Shown: positions 23,846 to 34,119, counted from the stretch's first letter. The stretch: 37,707 bases of DNA from Verrucomicrobiota bacterium (GCA_030831965.1 JAURJZ010000087.1:1-37707), one strand, 5' to 3'. The notes: generated from the letters alone by a model not told the origin. Numbers and translations: made by a program.

Positions 23846-25291
<1,446 letters not shown>

Positions 25292-25315
25292 GGCCGGCGT
25301 TGCCCGAAAAGGAAA

Positions 25316-25339
25316 GGGGCGGGCCTGGCGGCCCGCCCC
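25316..25339 (-). terminator. strong hairpin with T-rich tail on the minus strand
   Basis: A perfect 10-bp GC stem (ggggcgggcc/ggcccgcccc, 25316-25325 and 25330-25339) with a 4-base loop lies between two convergent operons. Read on the minus strand it is followed by TTTCCTTTT, so it should end the sugar-conversion operon, whose last stop is 22 bases upstream. On the plus strand no T-run follows, though the hairpin may still stabilise that transcript's end. Confidence 0.7.
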
Positions 25340-25360
25340 TCGCGTCGCGCCAGCGCGCGC

Positions 25361-26521
25361 TCAGGCCTTCTTGACCTTCACCCACTGCCGGGTCCGGGCG
25401 GACTCCAGGACGGCGTCGCAGACGTGCTGCGTGCCGAGGGCGTGGCGGAAGTCGGGGAAGGCCTTGGGCGCCTTGGGGTCGTCGAGCGACCTGAGGAACT
25501 CGGCCAGGCCGTGGGTGAACGAGTGCTCGTAGCCCAGGCAGAGGCCGGGCACCCACCAGTTGCCGGCGTAGGGATGGTCGCCGTCGGTGACGTGGATGCT
25601 GCTCCAGCCCCGCCGGTCGCCGGGGACGCCGTGGTCGAAGTAGCTCAGGCGGTTGAGGTCGTGCAGGTCCCACTGGAGCGACTTCTTCTCGCCGTTGATC
25701 TCGAACGTGTAGAGGGCCTTGTGGCCGCGGGCGTAGCGGGTGGACTCGAACTGGGCGAGGGAGCCGTTCTCGAACCGGCAGAGGAAGAGACAGGCGTCGT
25801 CGATGGTGACGGCCTGCTTCTTGCCGCTGGCGGTGTGGACGCGCTCCTTGATGAAGGTCTCGGTCAGGGCGCAGACCTCCGTGATGTCGCCGTTGATCCA
25901 GCGGGCGGTGTCGATGCAGTGGGCAAGCAGGTCGCCGGTCACGCCCGATCCGGCGGCGGCCGCGTCGAGGCGCCAGAGCCCGGCCCCGCCCTGGGGCAGC
26001 TCGGCCGAGATGGTCCAATCCTGGAGGAAGTTGGCGCGATAATGGAAGACCCGGCCCAGCTCGCCGGCGGCCACGATGTTCTTGGCCAGGGTGACGGCGG
26101 GCAGGAAGCGGTAGTTGTACCAGACGAGGTTGGGCAGGCCGGCCTTCTCGACCGCGGCGACCATGGCCTCGCCCTGGGCGCCGTTGAGGGCGAGGGGCTT
26201 CTCGCAGAGGATCATCTTCCCGTGCTTGACGCACTCGAGGGCGATCTCGGCGTGGGAGTCGTTGGGCGTGCAGATGTCGACCGCGTCGATGTCGGGCCGG
26301 GCGACCAGCTTGCGCCAGTCGGTCTCATGGGACGCGAAGCCCCACTTGGCGGCGAAGGCCTTGACCTTGGCCTCGTCGCGGCCGCAGACGGCCTGGCGGA
26401 CGACCTCGCGCGGGGCGGGGGAGTCCTTGGGGAAGAAGTGGCCGACCTGGGAGTAGGCGTTCGAGTGGGTCCGGCCCATGAAGCCGTAGCCGATGAGGCC
26501 GATGCGGAGGGGTTTTGCCAT
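25361..26521 (-). CDS. cytoplasmic Gfo/Idh/MocA family oxidoreductase
   Basis: The 386-residue protein has no signal peptide and starts directly with the Rossmann strand [14 protein letters not shown] (residues 6-19). EKP is at 107-109 ([10 protein letters not shown]) and the substrate-side motif [16 protein letters not shown] carries the conserved His. It would oxidise or reduce a sugar, inositol or keto-sugar with NAD(P)(H). It is the last of four genes on this strand, 33 bases after the TIM-barrel epimerase gene, and the set suggests an inside-the-cell route for an uncommon sugar. The C terminus differs from the two exported paralogues at 7094 and 9748, so recent duplication is unlikely. 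A terminator follows. Confidence 0.88.
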   Translation of the reverse strand: MAKPLRIGLIGYGFMGRTHSNAYSQVGHFFPKDSPAPREVVRQAVCGRDEAKVKAFAAKWGFASHETDWRKLVARPDIDAVDICTPNDSHAEIALECVKHGKMILCEKPLALNGAQGEAMVAAVEKAGLPNLVWYNYRFLPAVTLAKNIVAAGELGRVFHYRANFLQDWTISAELPQGGAGLWRLDAAAAGSGVTGDLLAHCIDTARWINGDITEVCALTETFIKERVHTASGKKQAVTIDDACLFLCRFENGSLAQFESTRYARGHKALYTFEINGEKKSLQWDLHDLNRLSYFDHGVPGDRRGWSSIHVTDGDHPYAGNWWVPGLCLGYEHSFTHGLAEFLRSLDDPKAPKAFPDFRHALGTQHVCDAVLESARTRQWVKVKKA

Positions 26522-26554
26522 GTGCGTGATTGCGGGGTTGGTTTGCGGTTGGGT

Positions 26555-27556
26555 TCAGAGGGCTTTGCGGACCTTGTCCATCGCGCCGAGGATGGTGTTC
26601 CAGGTCCTCGGGTTCTCGAGGGTGGCGTTGGGGAACATGCAGCCGTCCCAGCAGATGTGGCGGATGCCGCGCTCGGCCGCGCCCTCGAGCCAGAGCTTGG
26701 AGCACGCGGTGATGTCGAGCTTGCCCTTGGGGTCGTCGGCCGGGCAGTGGCGCCCCGTCTTGTCGTGCGAGCCGGTGCCGTGCACGGTGCCGTCGTTCTG
26801 CGCCACGTGGAAGTCGATGGTCCAGGGGCGGAGGGCGGCGATCAGCTTGGCATAGGCCTTGTCGAACTGCGCCTGGCTGTAGCCGGGCTTGAGCAGCGCG
26901 GTCTTCGGCGAGTTGACCCCGAGCAGGTAGAGGTAGGTGTGGGCGAGGTCGGCCTGGAAGCCGACGGTGCCGGGAAGGTCGACCGCCTCCAGCAGGCCGA
27001 CCATGGCCTTCCAGGAGTGCATGCCGGCCCAGCAGACCTCGCCCTCGGCGGCGAGCCGCTCGCCGTGCCCGGCGGCGACCATGCCCGCCTCGCGGAAGGT
27101 CGCGGCGATGGCCTTGATGGCGGCCGACTCCGACTTGGCCGCGGCCTTGGTGCCCGTGGCGCTGTCGATGCGGATGACGCCGTAGCGGCGGACGCCGTGC
27201 TCGTTGAGGAGCCGGGCGATGCGGCAGGCCTTGCGGACGGCGTCGACGAACTTGCGGCGCTGCTCAACCGTGCCCATGGCGGAGTCGCCGACCGTTCCCG
27301 GCCAGACGGGCGCGACGAGGGAGCCGACGGCCAGGCCCTTGGCGGCGATCTTGTCGGCCATCGCCTTCAGGGCGTCGTCGGAGATGTCCGGGTCGGTGTG
27401 GGGGTGGAAGAGGAAGAGGTCGACGCCGTCGAACTTGCGCCCGTCGACCTTGGCGTTGGCGGTCAGCTCGAGCATGCGGTCGAGCGAGATCGGGGGGTGG
27501 TCGGTGCCGGGCTCCTTGCCGACGAGGCCGGGCCACATTGCGTTGTGCAGTTTCAT
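26555..27556 (-). CDS. sugar phosphate isomerase/epimerase-like TIM barrel protein
   Basis: The 333-residue protein resembles the AP-endonuclease-2/xylose-isomerase-like TIM barrels. Candidate metal ligands are in [16 protein letters not shown] and [15 protein letters not shown], and the segment [20 protein letters not shown] matches the conserved late loop that closes the active site. Members epimerise or isomerise keto-sugars, inosose or related compounds with a divalent metal. No signal peptide is present. The gene lies between the mannose-6-phosphate-isomerase-like and dehydrogenase genes (36 and 33 bases), a typical pairing in which the dehydrogenase makes a keto-sugar that the epimerase rearranges. 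The exact substrate is unknown. Confidence 0.83.
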   Translation of the reverse strand: MKLHNAMWPGLVGKEPGTDHPPISLDRMLELTANAKVDGRKFDGVDLFLFHPHTDPDISDDALKAMADKIAAKGLAVGSLVAPVWPGTVGDSAMGTVEQRRKFVDAVRKACRIARLLNEHGVRRYGVIRIDSATGTKAAAKSESAAIKAIAATFREAGMVAAGHGERLAAEGEVCWAGMHSWKAMVGLLEAVDLPGTVGFQADLAHTYLYLLGVNSPKTALLKPGYSQAQFDKAYAKLIAALRPWTIDFHVAQNDGTVHGTGSHDKTGRHCPADDPKGKLDITACSKLWLEGAAERGIRHICWDGCMFPNATLENPRTWNTILGAMDKVRKAL

Positions 27557-27592
27557 GGGGTGCGTGGGGTTGGGAGGAGGGTCGCCGGGGGT

Positions 27593-28867
27593 TCAGCGCT
27601 TGCCGCCCTTGCGCTTGTGGGCGCCGATGGCGGGGGCGTCGGGATTGACCTCGGGGCCGAAGTACCGTAGGCAGACGAGCGGCTCGGTCGCGGAGGTGTT
27701 GCGGAAGGTCACGCCGGCCTTGGCGCCGGCCTCGGTGCAGAAGTACTCGTCCTCGGTCAGCTCGTGGAAGCGGATGAGCTTGGGGCTGTTGAGGGGCTCG
27801 CCGTTGATCGTGCCCGTGCCCTGGACGCAGATCAGGCCGTAGGCCCCCTTGTCGCGGATGACGCACTCGGCGCCCGGCTCGACGGTGAGCTCCTTGGCGG
27901 TGAAGTACTGGAACCTGTCGATCGTGCCGTAGACGATCCACTTGTCGGCGAACCCCTTGCCCTGGGTGGCGACGACGGGCTCGAGGTAGTGGTTGTCCTT
28001 GAAGTTGGGGTCGACGTTCTTCTCCCAGTTCAGCTGGTCGACGATGAAGTCGATGTCCTGGTGGCGCCGCTTGGGCATGTCCTTGACCAGCAGGGACCAG
28101 GGCACCTCGCGGCCCTCGACGAGGTTCTGGTACATGCCGAAGACGTCCGAGCCCCACTGCGGCTCGTAGGTGCAGAGCGAGCCCGGGGCGTGCAGCACGC
28201 ACGGGTCGATCAGCCAGCCCGTGCCCGGCTCCAGCTTGTAGGCCTTCGACAGGGCGAGGATCTTGTTGTCGCCCTTGTTCCAGTTGGCGATGCACTCGCG
28301 GACCTGCGCCTTGGTCGTGCCGGGCTCGAAGCCCATGAAGGTGTAGGGGAAGTTGTTGCCCACGTTGTTGTGCTGGGGCGGGAAGTAGTAGGACTCGGGC
28401 TTGCCCTCCTGGCCGACCAGGCGGGCCTGGCGGGCGTCCTGGTGCATGTGGTGGGGGATGGGCCCCATGTTGTCGAAGAACTTGGAGTAGACGGGCCACT
28501 TGCGGTACTTGGACCAGATGCGCTTGCCGATCAGCTCGGCGCCCAGCTCCTTGACCGCCTGCAGCAGCGTGAAGCGGTTGCGGCCCACCACGACGTAGGA
28601 CAGGCCCTCGTCGGGGGTGCGGTTCTCGTTGGCGGCCTCGGTCGTCGAGGCGAACCAGCGCTCGTCGATCCCGCCCCGGTTCAGGCCGAAGGCGTAGAGG
28701 TCGTCCGGGTGGAGCTTCAGCCGCTTGCCGGGCTGGAGGAAGGACCGCGGGACCCAGCAGGGGGCGAGGCGCAGCAGCCCACCGGTGCGGGCGAGCTCGG
28801 CGCGGGCGAGGCCGGAGACGCCGGTCTTGCGGGTCGAGAGTTCGTGGGTGGTCTTGGGGTGGGACAT
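27593..28867 (-). CDS. type I mannose-6-phosphate isomerase-like cupin protein
   Basis: The 424-residue protein has the layout of type I phosphomannose isomerases. Likely zinc ligands are in GPIPHHMHQDARQ (His 139, 140, 142), the GKPESYY segment (KPE at 156-158) and VLHAPGS (H226); the C-terminal half is a second cupin-like domain containing VQGTGTINGEP. In phosphomannose isomerase the equivalent QxHP, KPE and HA motifs bind zinc, but the spacing here is atypical, so the substrate may be another sugar or sugar acid. No signal peptide is seen. It lies 23 bases after the mutarotase-like gene and 36 bases before the epimerase gene. A longer shadow frame over 27264-28958 is not coding. Confidence 0.72.
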   Translation of the reverse strand: MSHPKTTHELSTRKTGVSGLARAELARTGGLLRLAPCWVPRSFLQPGKRLKLHPDDLYAFGLNRGGIDERWFASTTEAANENRTPDEGLSYVVVGRNRFTLLQAVKELGAELIGKRIWSKYRKWPVYSKFFDNMGPIPHHMHQDARQARLVGQEGKPESYYFPPQHNNVGNNFPYTFMGFEPGTTKAQVRECIANWNKGDNKILALSKAYKLEPGTGWLIDPCVLHAPGSLCTYEPQWGSDVFGMYQNLVEGREVPWSLLVKDMPKRRHQDIDFIVDQLNWEKNVDPNFKDNHYLEPVVATQGKGFADKWIVYGTIDRFQYFTAKELTVEPGAECVIRDKGAYGLICVQGTGTINGEPLNSPKLIRFHELTEDEYFCTEAGAKAGVTFRNTSATEPLVCLRYFGPEVNPDAPAIGAHKRKGGKR

Positions 28868-28890
28868 GGCGGGTGGGTGGGGGAGGAGGG

Positions 28891-29988
28891 TTAGCGGAGC
28901 AGGAAGTTCCAGTCGAGACGGGAGACGACGGTTTGACCCCGGTCATCGGCGATGGCAACCATGGTGTCGCCGCGGGGCTCGACCGTCGCGACCCGGCCGA
29001 ACCCCTCCGGGGTGGCGGCCGCCAGCTGGACTAGGGGCAGGCGGGTCGTCTCCCCCTTTCGGAAGGTCCGGGCGGTCGGGATGCCCAGGGAGGCCAGCCG
29101 GTCCTCGCGCGCCACGTCGACGCCGTCGCAGAAGTGCGACCAGACCTCCTCCAGGCCCAGCCGGCCGAGATGTCGACCTTCCCACGGGTGCGCCGTGCGG
29201 CCGCCATGGGACATCCAAATCAGGGAGGAGGGGAAGTCCGCGAGCCGCTTGAGCTGGATCCAGGCGTAGCCCGGAAGGCTGGCCGCGGTCCATCCATAGG
29301 CGGCCCCGGCGGGGTCGCCCGAGACCATGACCAGGTCGTCGTTGCCGCGACGGGCGGGATAACGGGTGAGGTCCGCCTTGGCGCCGTCCTTCCGCGGCAC
29401 CTCGGCCAGGCTGGTGAAACGACCCCCGGGCAGCAGGCAGCCCGTGGCGCCCTCGGCGGCCGGTGAGAACTCGCCCGGGTAGACCGAGCCGAAGCGGAAT
29501 CGCGACGTCGACACGCGGGCGGCGCCCTCAGGGATGCCCGAGAGGTCGAGGATGGCGTGGGTGCCGTAGTTCCATGCCCCCTCAAGACCCTCGATGAGGT
29601 GCTCGGCGTAGAGGGCATGGTGACCCTCGGCCAGCCGCAGGCGCTTGGTCACCTTGGCGCCGCTGTCCTTGGCCTGGATCACCAGCTCCAGCTGGCGTTC
29701 CGACCGCGAGGCGAGGGTCCATTCCCCGTTGGCGGTCTCGCCGTGCGGAGGTCCGCTCGCCTGGCCGCCGAAGGGCAGGCAGAGGAAGTCGCCGCGCAGC
29801 TCCGTCAGCAGCCGGGGCAGGGAAGGGTCGACTTCCGACGGCAGCCAGGGGGCGAGCGCCAGCGGCGAGGCGTCCAGGCCGGGCAGGTGGTAGGTCAGCG
29901 GCGCCAGATGGCCGCCGGTGCGCGTCACGGCGAGGGAAACCTCGGGGGTTCGAAGGGTGAAGGAAGGTGAACCGTGGAGGGTCTCCAT
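28891..29988 (-). CDS. galactose-mutarotase-like protein
   Basis: The 365-residue, beta-rich protein looks like the aldose 1-epimerase/galactose mutarotase superfold: VSLAVTRTGGHLAPLTY at the N terminus, an EGHHALYAEHLIEGL strand-loop segment and WIQLKRLADFPSSLIWMSHGG near the middle. I cannot point to the canonical His-His-Glu catalytic set with certainty. It would equilibrate sugar anomers ahead of the isomerase and dehydrogenase steps. The ATG at 29988 was chosen, with CGGGA 10 bases upstream; a TTG at 30012 would add 8 residues. It is the first gene of the four-gene operon. Confidence 0.6.
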   Translation of the reverse strand: METLHGSPSFTLRTPEVSLAVTRTGGHLAPLTYHLPGLDASPLALAPWLPSEVDPSLPRLLTELRGDFLCLPFGGQASGPPHGETANGEWTLASRSERQLELVIQAKDSGAKVTKRLRLAEGHHALYAEHLIEGLEGAWNYGTHAILDLSGIPEGAARVSTSRFRFGSVYPGEFSPAAEGATGCLLPGGRFTSLAEVPRKDGAKADLTRYPARRGNDDLVMVSGDPAGAAYGWTAASLPGYAWIQLKRLADFPSSLIWMSHGGRTAHPWEGRHLGRLGLEEVWSHFCDGVDVAREDRLASLGIPTARTFRKGETTRLPLVQLAAATPEGFGRVATVEPRGDTMVAIADDRGQTVVSRLDWNFLLR

Positions 29989-30002
29989 GGCGTGGATTCC
30001 CG

Positions 30003-30031
30003 ATGCTTCCAAACGACTTGGCGCGAGTCAA
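30003..30031 (-). promoter_or_regulatory. candidate promoter of the sugar-conversion operon
   Basis: Reading the minus strand, TTGACT (30031-30026) is a 5-of-6 match to the -35 consensus. A weak -10, AAGCAT (30008-30003), follows at exactly 17 bases. Transcription would start just before the ATG at 29988 with a short leader. The -10 matches only 3 of 6 positions. Confidence 0.3.
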
Positions 30032-30091
30032 TGGGCCAAACGCGTGAATTTGCTATTTTCTTTCCTCGCCGAACCCTATCCTCCCCTCCCC

Positions 30092-31051
30092 GTGTCTCCC
30101 TTCCTCGACCCGGCCATCCTGTTCTTCGGGGTCGGCCTTTTTGCCGGGCTGGTGAGGTCGAACCTCGAGATGCCCCAGCAGGTCTCGAGGTTCCTCTCGC
30201 TCTACCTCCTGATGGCCCTCGGCCTGAAAGGGGGTTTCGCCCTGGCCAGGTCCGGCCTCACCCAGGAGGTGGCCTCGGGTCTGGTCGCGGCGGTCCTGCT
30301 CGCCGTGGTCGTGCCCTTGATCGGTTACGCCGTCCTCCGTCGCTTCGCCAGCGGCTTCGACGCCGCCGCCCTCGCCGCGACCTACGGCTCGGTCAGCGCG
30401 GTCACCTTCATCACCGCCACCCAGCACCTGGAGACCCACGGCGTCGCCTTCGGCGGCCACATGGCGGCGGCCATGGCCCTGATGGAGTCGCCCGCGATCC
30501 TCATCGCCGTGGCCATGGCCAACCGCCTGCGTCGCGACGTGCCGGGCGCGTCCCCGCCGTCCGGCATCGGCGCCCTCCTCCGCGAGTCCTTCACCGAGGG
30601 TGCCCAGTTGCTCCTTCTCGGCGCCATGGTCGTCGGCTTGCTCTCGGGCGATGCCGGCGAGGCGGCGATGAAGCCGTTCGCAGGCGACCTATTCAAGGGC
30701 CTGCTCGCCTTCTTCCTCCTCGACATGGGCCTGCAGGCGGCGCGCAACCTCCCCGAGGTCAGGGGCAAATCCCCCGCCATCCTGGCGTACGCCGTGGTCG
30801 CGCCCCTTGCCCACGCGTCGCTCGCCCTCGGCCTCGCCGCCGCGCTCGGGCTGTCGGTGGGCGACGGGGCCCTGCTCATGGTGCTCGCCGCCAGCGCCTC
30901 CTACATCGCCGTTCCCGCCGTGCTTCGCCACGCCATGCCCGAGGCCAATCCCTCGGTCTACTTCGGCCTGTCCCTCGGGGTGACCTTCCCGCTCAACCTG
31001 CTGCTGGGAATACCCCTCTATTCCCACCTCGCCCAGCGCGTCCTCGGCTGA
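30092..31051 (+). CDS. SbtA/DUF897-type sodium-dependent bicarbonate transporter family protein
   Basis: The 319-residue protein is almost entirely hydrophobic with about ten predicted membrane helices in two halves. It matches the SbtA/DUF897 family: DPAILFFGVGLFAGLVRSNLEMP at the start (residues 4-26 or so), LYLLMALGLKGGFALA, TYGSVSAVTFITATQ (first half core) and AASASYIAVPAVLRHAMPEANPS (second half core). SbtA of cyanobacteria imports bicarbonate with sodium; other DUF897 proteins have no tested substrate. The GTG at 30092 was chosen because it starts just ahead of the first helix; GTG at 30044 is an alternative. No PII-like SbtB gene is adjacent. It is divergent from the sugar operon and convergent with the NTF2-like gene, 5 bases away. 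Confidence 0.83.
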   Translation: MSPFLDPAILFFGVGLFAGLVRSNLEMPQQVSRFLSLYLLMALGLKGGFALARSGLTQEVASGLVAAVLLAVVVPLIGYAVLRRFASGFDAAALAATYGSVSAVTFITATQHLETHGVAFGGHMAAAMALMESPAILIAVAMANRLRRDVPGASPPSGIGALLRESFTEGAQLLLLGAMVVGLLSGDAGEAAMKPFAGDLFKGLLAFFLLDMGLQAARNLPEVRGKSPAILAYAVVAPLAHASLALGLAAALGLSVGDGALLMVLAASASYIAVPAVLRHAMPEANPSVYFGLSLGVTFPLNLLLGIPLYSHLAQRVLG

Positions 31052-31062
31052 GCGACTCAGCC
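31046..31062. terminator. hairpin spanning both stop codons of convergent genes
   Basis: ggctgag-cga-ctcagcc forms a perfect 7-bp stem with a 3-base loop. The left arm contains the TGA stop of the SbtA-like gene (31049-31051) and the right arm holds the TGA stop of the convergent NTF2-like gene (31057-31059 on the minus strand). There is no T-run. It mirrors the palindrome at 7079-7096. Confidence 0.45.
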
Positions 31063-31536
31063 CTTGCCGCGAGCGGAGGGTTTTGCCCTGGGGGCGGGCC
31101 CTCGGGTGCTCGCCGGCGGGAATTCGGGACGGGGCTTGAGGGAGAAGTGCGTGTGGACCGATTTCCAACCTGAGGCGTCCTTGGCCAGGATCACCGTGCA
31201 CCGTCCGCGCCTACGGGCGGCCTTGCCCTTGGGCCGCGCGGCCATCGAGGTCCATTCGGCTAGCACGCAGGCCAGCATGCCGTCGGCTGAGGCAATCACC
31301 CGCATGCCTCCCTTGGCGAAGGCGAACCCGCGGGTTCGCGGCCAAACCCTGGACCATTGCCTGGACCGGAGGGCGCCGACGCCGTCAGCCCGGTGCACCG
31401 AGGTGCCGAAGCCGACCAATTCCGGGGCGACCAACACGAGTCCGGCGTCGAGGTCGCGCCCCCGGACCGCCTCGGCGAAGGCATCCATCCAAGCCAGGGG
31501 CGAGCCGACCCCGACGGTTTTTTCCGACTTTGCCAT
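31057..31536 (-). CDS. NTF2-like (SnoaL/DUF4440-type) small protein
   Basis: The 159-residue protein has an NTF2-like pattern: WMDAFAEAVRGRDLDAGLVLVAPELVGFGTS as the two N-terminal helices and first strand, then VIASADGMLACVLAEW, RGRCTVILAKDASGWKSVHTHFS as the final strands. The conserved W-K-x-x-H-x-H-x-S end is typical of DUF4440-like members. The tail is rich in Pro, Arg and Lys. No catalytic assignment is possible. It lies 53 bases after the glycerate kinase gene on the same strand and is probably the last gene of that operon. Confidence 0.72.
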   Translation of the reverse strand: MAKSEKTVGVGSPLAWMDAFAEAVRGRDLDAGLVLVAPELVGFGTSVHRADGVGALRSRQWSRVWPRTRGFAFAKGGMRVIASADGMLACVLAEWTSMAARPKGKAARRRGRCTVILAKDASGWKSVHTHFSLKPRPEFPPASTRGPAPRAKPSARGKG

Positions 31537-31589
31537 GGGACCTTATCTTGCCGCATCCGCCCCCTGCCGCAACACCGAGTTCAACCGGC

Positions 31590-32696
31590 TCAACCCCGGG
31601 CGAGCAGGCGGATTTCCCCCGCGTGGGATTCCGCGCTGGCGCGGAGCCGCTCGCCGGCGCGCCGCATCGACTCGGCGACGTCGTCCCCGCCGGAGCTGAT
31701 CGGCACGGCCAGGTCGAAGAGGGTCGCGGCCGAGGGTTCGACGGAGCCGGCGAAGGCGACCACCGGCTTGCCAAGGCGCCTCGCCATCCCGGCCACGCCC
31801 CCGGGGCCCTTGCCGCTCAGGCTTTGCCGGTCGAGGCGACCCTCGCCGGTGATGACGAGGTCGGCCTCGCGCAGCCTAGCCTCCAGGTCCAGGGCGCCGG
31901 CCACGAGGCCGAAGCCCGGGCAGAGGCTCGCGCGGGCGAAGGCCATCAGGCCGAAGCCCAGTCCGCCCGCCGCGCCGGCGCCGGGAATATCCCTGAGGTC
32001 CCTGCCAAGGTGGTCCCGGGCAAGGTCGGCGAGATGCTCCAGGCGCGCCTCGAACCAGGCGAAGTCCCGCACGCCTTTCTGCGGCCCGTAAACCCGGGTC
32101 GCTCCGCGAGGGCCGAGCAGGGGGTTGTCGACGTCGCAGGCCACGCGGATCGCGGGCAGGGGCCGCGCCGGCGGCGCGAGCCGGGCCGCCTCGGTCACGT
32201 TCGCCAGCGCGGGCCGGAAGGGCGTCCCGTCGGCCCTCAGGAAAGTCCAACCCAGGGCGAGCGCCATGCCGAGCCCGCCGTCGTTGGTCGCGCTTCCGCC
32301 GATGCCCAGCACGACCTCGTCCGCGCCCTCGGCCGCCGCGAGGAGAAGCTCGCCGGTGCCGAGGGTGGAGGCCTGGGCGGGGTCGGGGGGTAGGTCGGCG
32401 ACCAGGGCGAGGCCGCTGGCCGCGCTCATCTCGAGGATGGCGAGGCGCCGCGCCCCCACCCAGCCGTGGCGGGCGAGGAGGGGGCGTCCGCGCGCGTCGG
32501 TCACCCGGGTCTCGCGCCACTCGCCCCCGAGCGCCGCGACGAGCGCGGCGGTGGTGCCCTCGCCGCCGTCCGCGATGGGGCAGAGGTCGACGTCCGCCTC
32601 GGGCAGCGCCGCGGCCAGCCCGTCGCGGATGGCGCGGCAAGCCTCGTCCGCGCGGAGCGAGCCCTTGAACTTGTCGCTGGCGACCAGGAGCCGCAC
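31590..32696 (-). CDS. glycerate kinase (GlxK/GarK family)
   Basis: The 368-residue protein is a full-length type I glycerate kinase. Marks are LLVASDKFKGSLRADEACRA (residues 3-22), CPIADGGEGTTAALVAALGG (about 39-58), VVLGIGGSATNDGGLGMA (about 127-144), GAAGGLGFGLMAF and DLVITGEGRLDRQSLSGKGP (about 280-299). It phosphorylates D-glycerate with ATP, usually giving 2-phosphoglycerate, and so feeds glycerate from sugar-acid or glyoxylate breakdown into glycolysis. The start codon is GTG. Only 3 bases separate it from the sulfatase gene, so the two are co-transcribed. Confidence 0.93.
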   Translation of the reverse strand: MRLLVASDKFKGSLRADEACRAIRDGLAAALPEADVDLCPIADGGEGTTAALVAALGGEWRETRVTDARGRPLLARHGWVGARRLAILEMSAASGLALVADLPPDPAQASTLGTGELLLAAAEGADEVVLGIGGSATNDGGLGMALALGWTFLRADGTPFRPALANVTEAARLAPPARPLPAIRVACDVDNPLLGPRGATRVYGPQKGVRDFAWFEARLEHLADLARDHLGRDLRDIPGAGAAGGLGFGLMAFARASLCPGFGLVAGALDLEARLREADLVITGEGRLDRQSLSGKGPGGVAGMARRLGKPVVAFAGSVEPSAATLFDLAVPISSGGDDVAESMRRAGERLRASAESHAGEIRLLARG

Positions 32697-32699
32697 CTG

Positions 32700-34115
32700 T
32701 CAGAGCGTCCGCCCGAGCGCGGCGAGGTCGAGCTTGTCCCCGTGCTGCCGCTGCAGTTCCTGCAGCCTGCGGAAGAGCTGGCGCCTGCGGTCGGCGTGGG
32801 CCGGGTCCGCGGCGAGGTCGCGCGTCTCGAGCGGGTCCTCGGCCAGGTTGTAGAGCCTGACGACCCCGGCCTTGGGGTAGGCGATGAGCTTCCATTCCCG
32901 CAGGACCACGGCCCGCTGCAGGTTCATGTACGAGCCGATCAGGGCCTCCCGCGCGCTCGACTCGTCTCCGCGCAACAGCGGGAGGAGGCTGCGGAAACCC
33001 GTTGCAGGATCGGCGCCGGCTAGCTCCAGGGCGGTGGGCACAACGTCGAAGATGTGGACCGGCACGCCGACGCGCCCGCCGGCCGGGACGCCGGGACCCG
33101 CGAGGATGAGGGGCATGCGCAGGCTGTGCTCATGGAGGCTCTGCTTTCCCATCAGGCCGTGCTGTCCGACGGCCAGGCCGTTGTCCGAGCTGAAGATGAC
33201 GAGGGTGCGGTCGGCGCGCCCGGATTTCTCCAGCGCGTCCAGGATCCGGCCAATCTGGGCGTCGAGGTGCGCGATGATGGCGTAATACTCGCCGCGGTGG
33301 AGGCGGACCGCCTCCCGGGTGCGCGGGAACGGCGCCAGCTGCTCGTCGCGCAGCGACTTGCCGCACCCGATGGCCTCGGCGTTTGGGTAGGCCGGGAGGA
33401 AGTTGGCCGGCACCGAGACCTTGCCCGGAGGGTATTGCTCCACGAACTCCCTCGGGGACTGGCGGGGGTCGTGGGGGGCGTTGAAGGCGACCAGGAGGAA
33501 CCGTGGCCGGTCATCCGGCTCGCGTCGCGCGACACGGGCGGCGGCCTCGTCGGCGGTCACCTCGGTCCAGTGCCGCCCGCCCTCCCAGTGGCCTCCCTTG
33601 GCGGGATCGGAGGGGCTCCAGCGCTCGCCCGGGGCGCCCGCCCGTTGGTAGGCGTCCTTGCCCGCGCTCGGCATGCCCCTGTCGCGCACGGTGCCGGTCT
33701 CGTCGAAGATGGCCGCCGGCTTGCCTGTGTTGTGCCATTTGCCGGCGAAGTAGGTTCGGTAGCCTGCCGCCGCCATGCGCTGCGGCCAGAGCCGTCCCTT
33801 GTCCGCGTCCGCCTTGACCGACCTGCCGTCGTCGCAATCCCAAAGGGTGCGTCCCGTCAGGAGCATCGCCCGGCTGGCGACGCAGATGGCGCCGCCCCAC
33901 CCGCCCATGCCGTAGGCCCGGTCGAAGCTGGTGCCGCGGGCGACGAGGCGGTCGAGGTTCGGGGTGCGGATCTCCGGGTTGCCGAGGGCGGCGATCGTGT
34001 CGGGGGCGAGGTCGTCCGCGAACAGGACCAGGATGTCCGGGCGGACACCCGTCGCGCCGCCGGGCGAGGCGACGGCCAAGGTCAGCGCCAGGGCGAGCGC
34101 GGGGAATCGGGGCAT
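32700..34115 (-). CDS. exported sulfatase (type I, formylglycine-dependent)
   Basis: The 471-residue protein has a signal peptide (MPRFPALALALTLAVASPGG), the metal-binding N-terminal DILVLFADDLAPDT, and the active-site signature CVASRAMLLTGR with C78 as the residue to be converted to formylglycine (C-x-A-x-R form). LIFSSDNGLAVGQHG-like text (VIFSSDNGLAVGQHGLMGKQ) is the conserved second metal-site region. It would hydrolyse a sulfate ester outside the cytoplasm, often on algal or host polysaccharides or on choline- or phosphonate-like small molecules; the substrate is unknown. No maturation enzyme (FGE or anSME) is encoded in the window. It sits between the DUF1801 gene (4 bases) and the glycerate kinase gene (3 bases). 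Confidence 0.9.
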   Translation of the reverse strand: MPRFPALALALTLAVASPGGATGVRPDILVLFADDLAPDTIAALGNPEIRTPNLDRLVARGTSFDRAYGMGGWGGAICVASRAMLLTGRTLWDCDDGRSVKADADKGRLWPQRMAAAGYRTYFAGKWHNTGKPAAIFDETGTVRDRGMPSAGKDAYQRAGAPGERWSPSDPAKGGHWEGGRHWTEVTADEAAARVARREPDDRPRFLLVAFNAPHDPRQSPREFVEQYPPGKVSVPANFLPAYPNAEAIGCGKSLRDEQLAPFPRTREAVRLHRGEYYAIIAHLDAQIGRILDALEKSGRADRTLVIFSSDNGLAVGQHGLMGKQSLHEHSLRMPLILAGPGVPAGGRVGVPVHIFDVVPTALELAGADPATGFRSLLPLLRGDESSAREALIGSYMNLQRAVVLREWKLIAYPKAGVVRLYNLAEDPLETRDLAADPAHADRRRQLFRRLQELQRQHGDKLDLAALGRTL

Positions 34116-34119
34116 GCCC

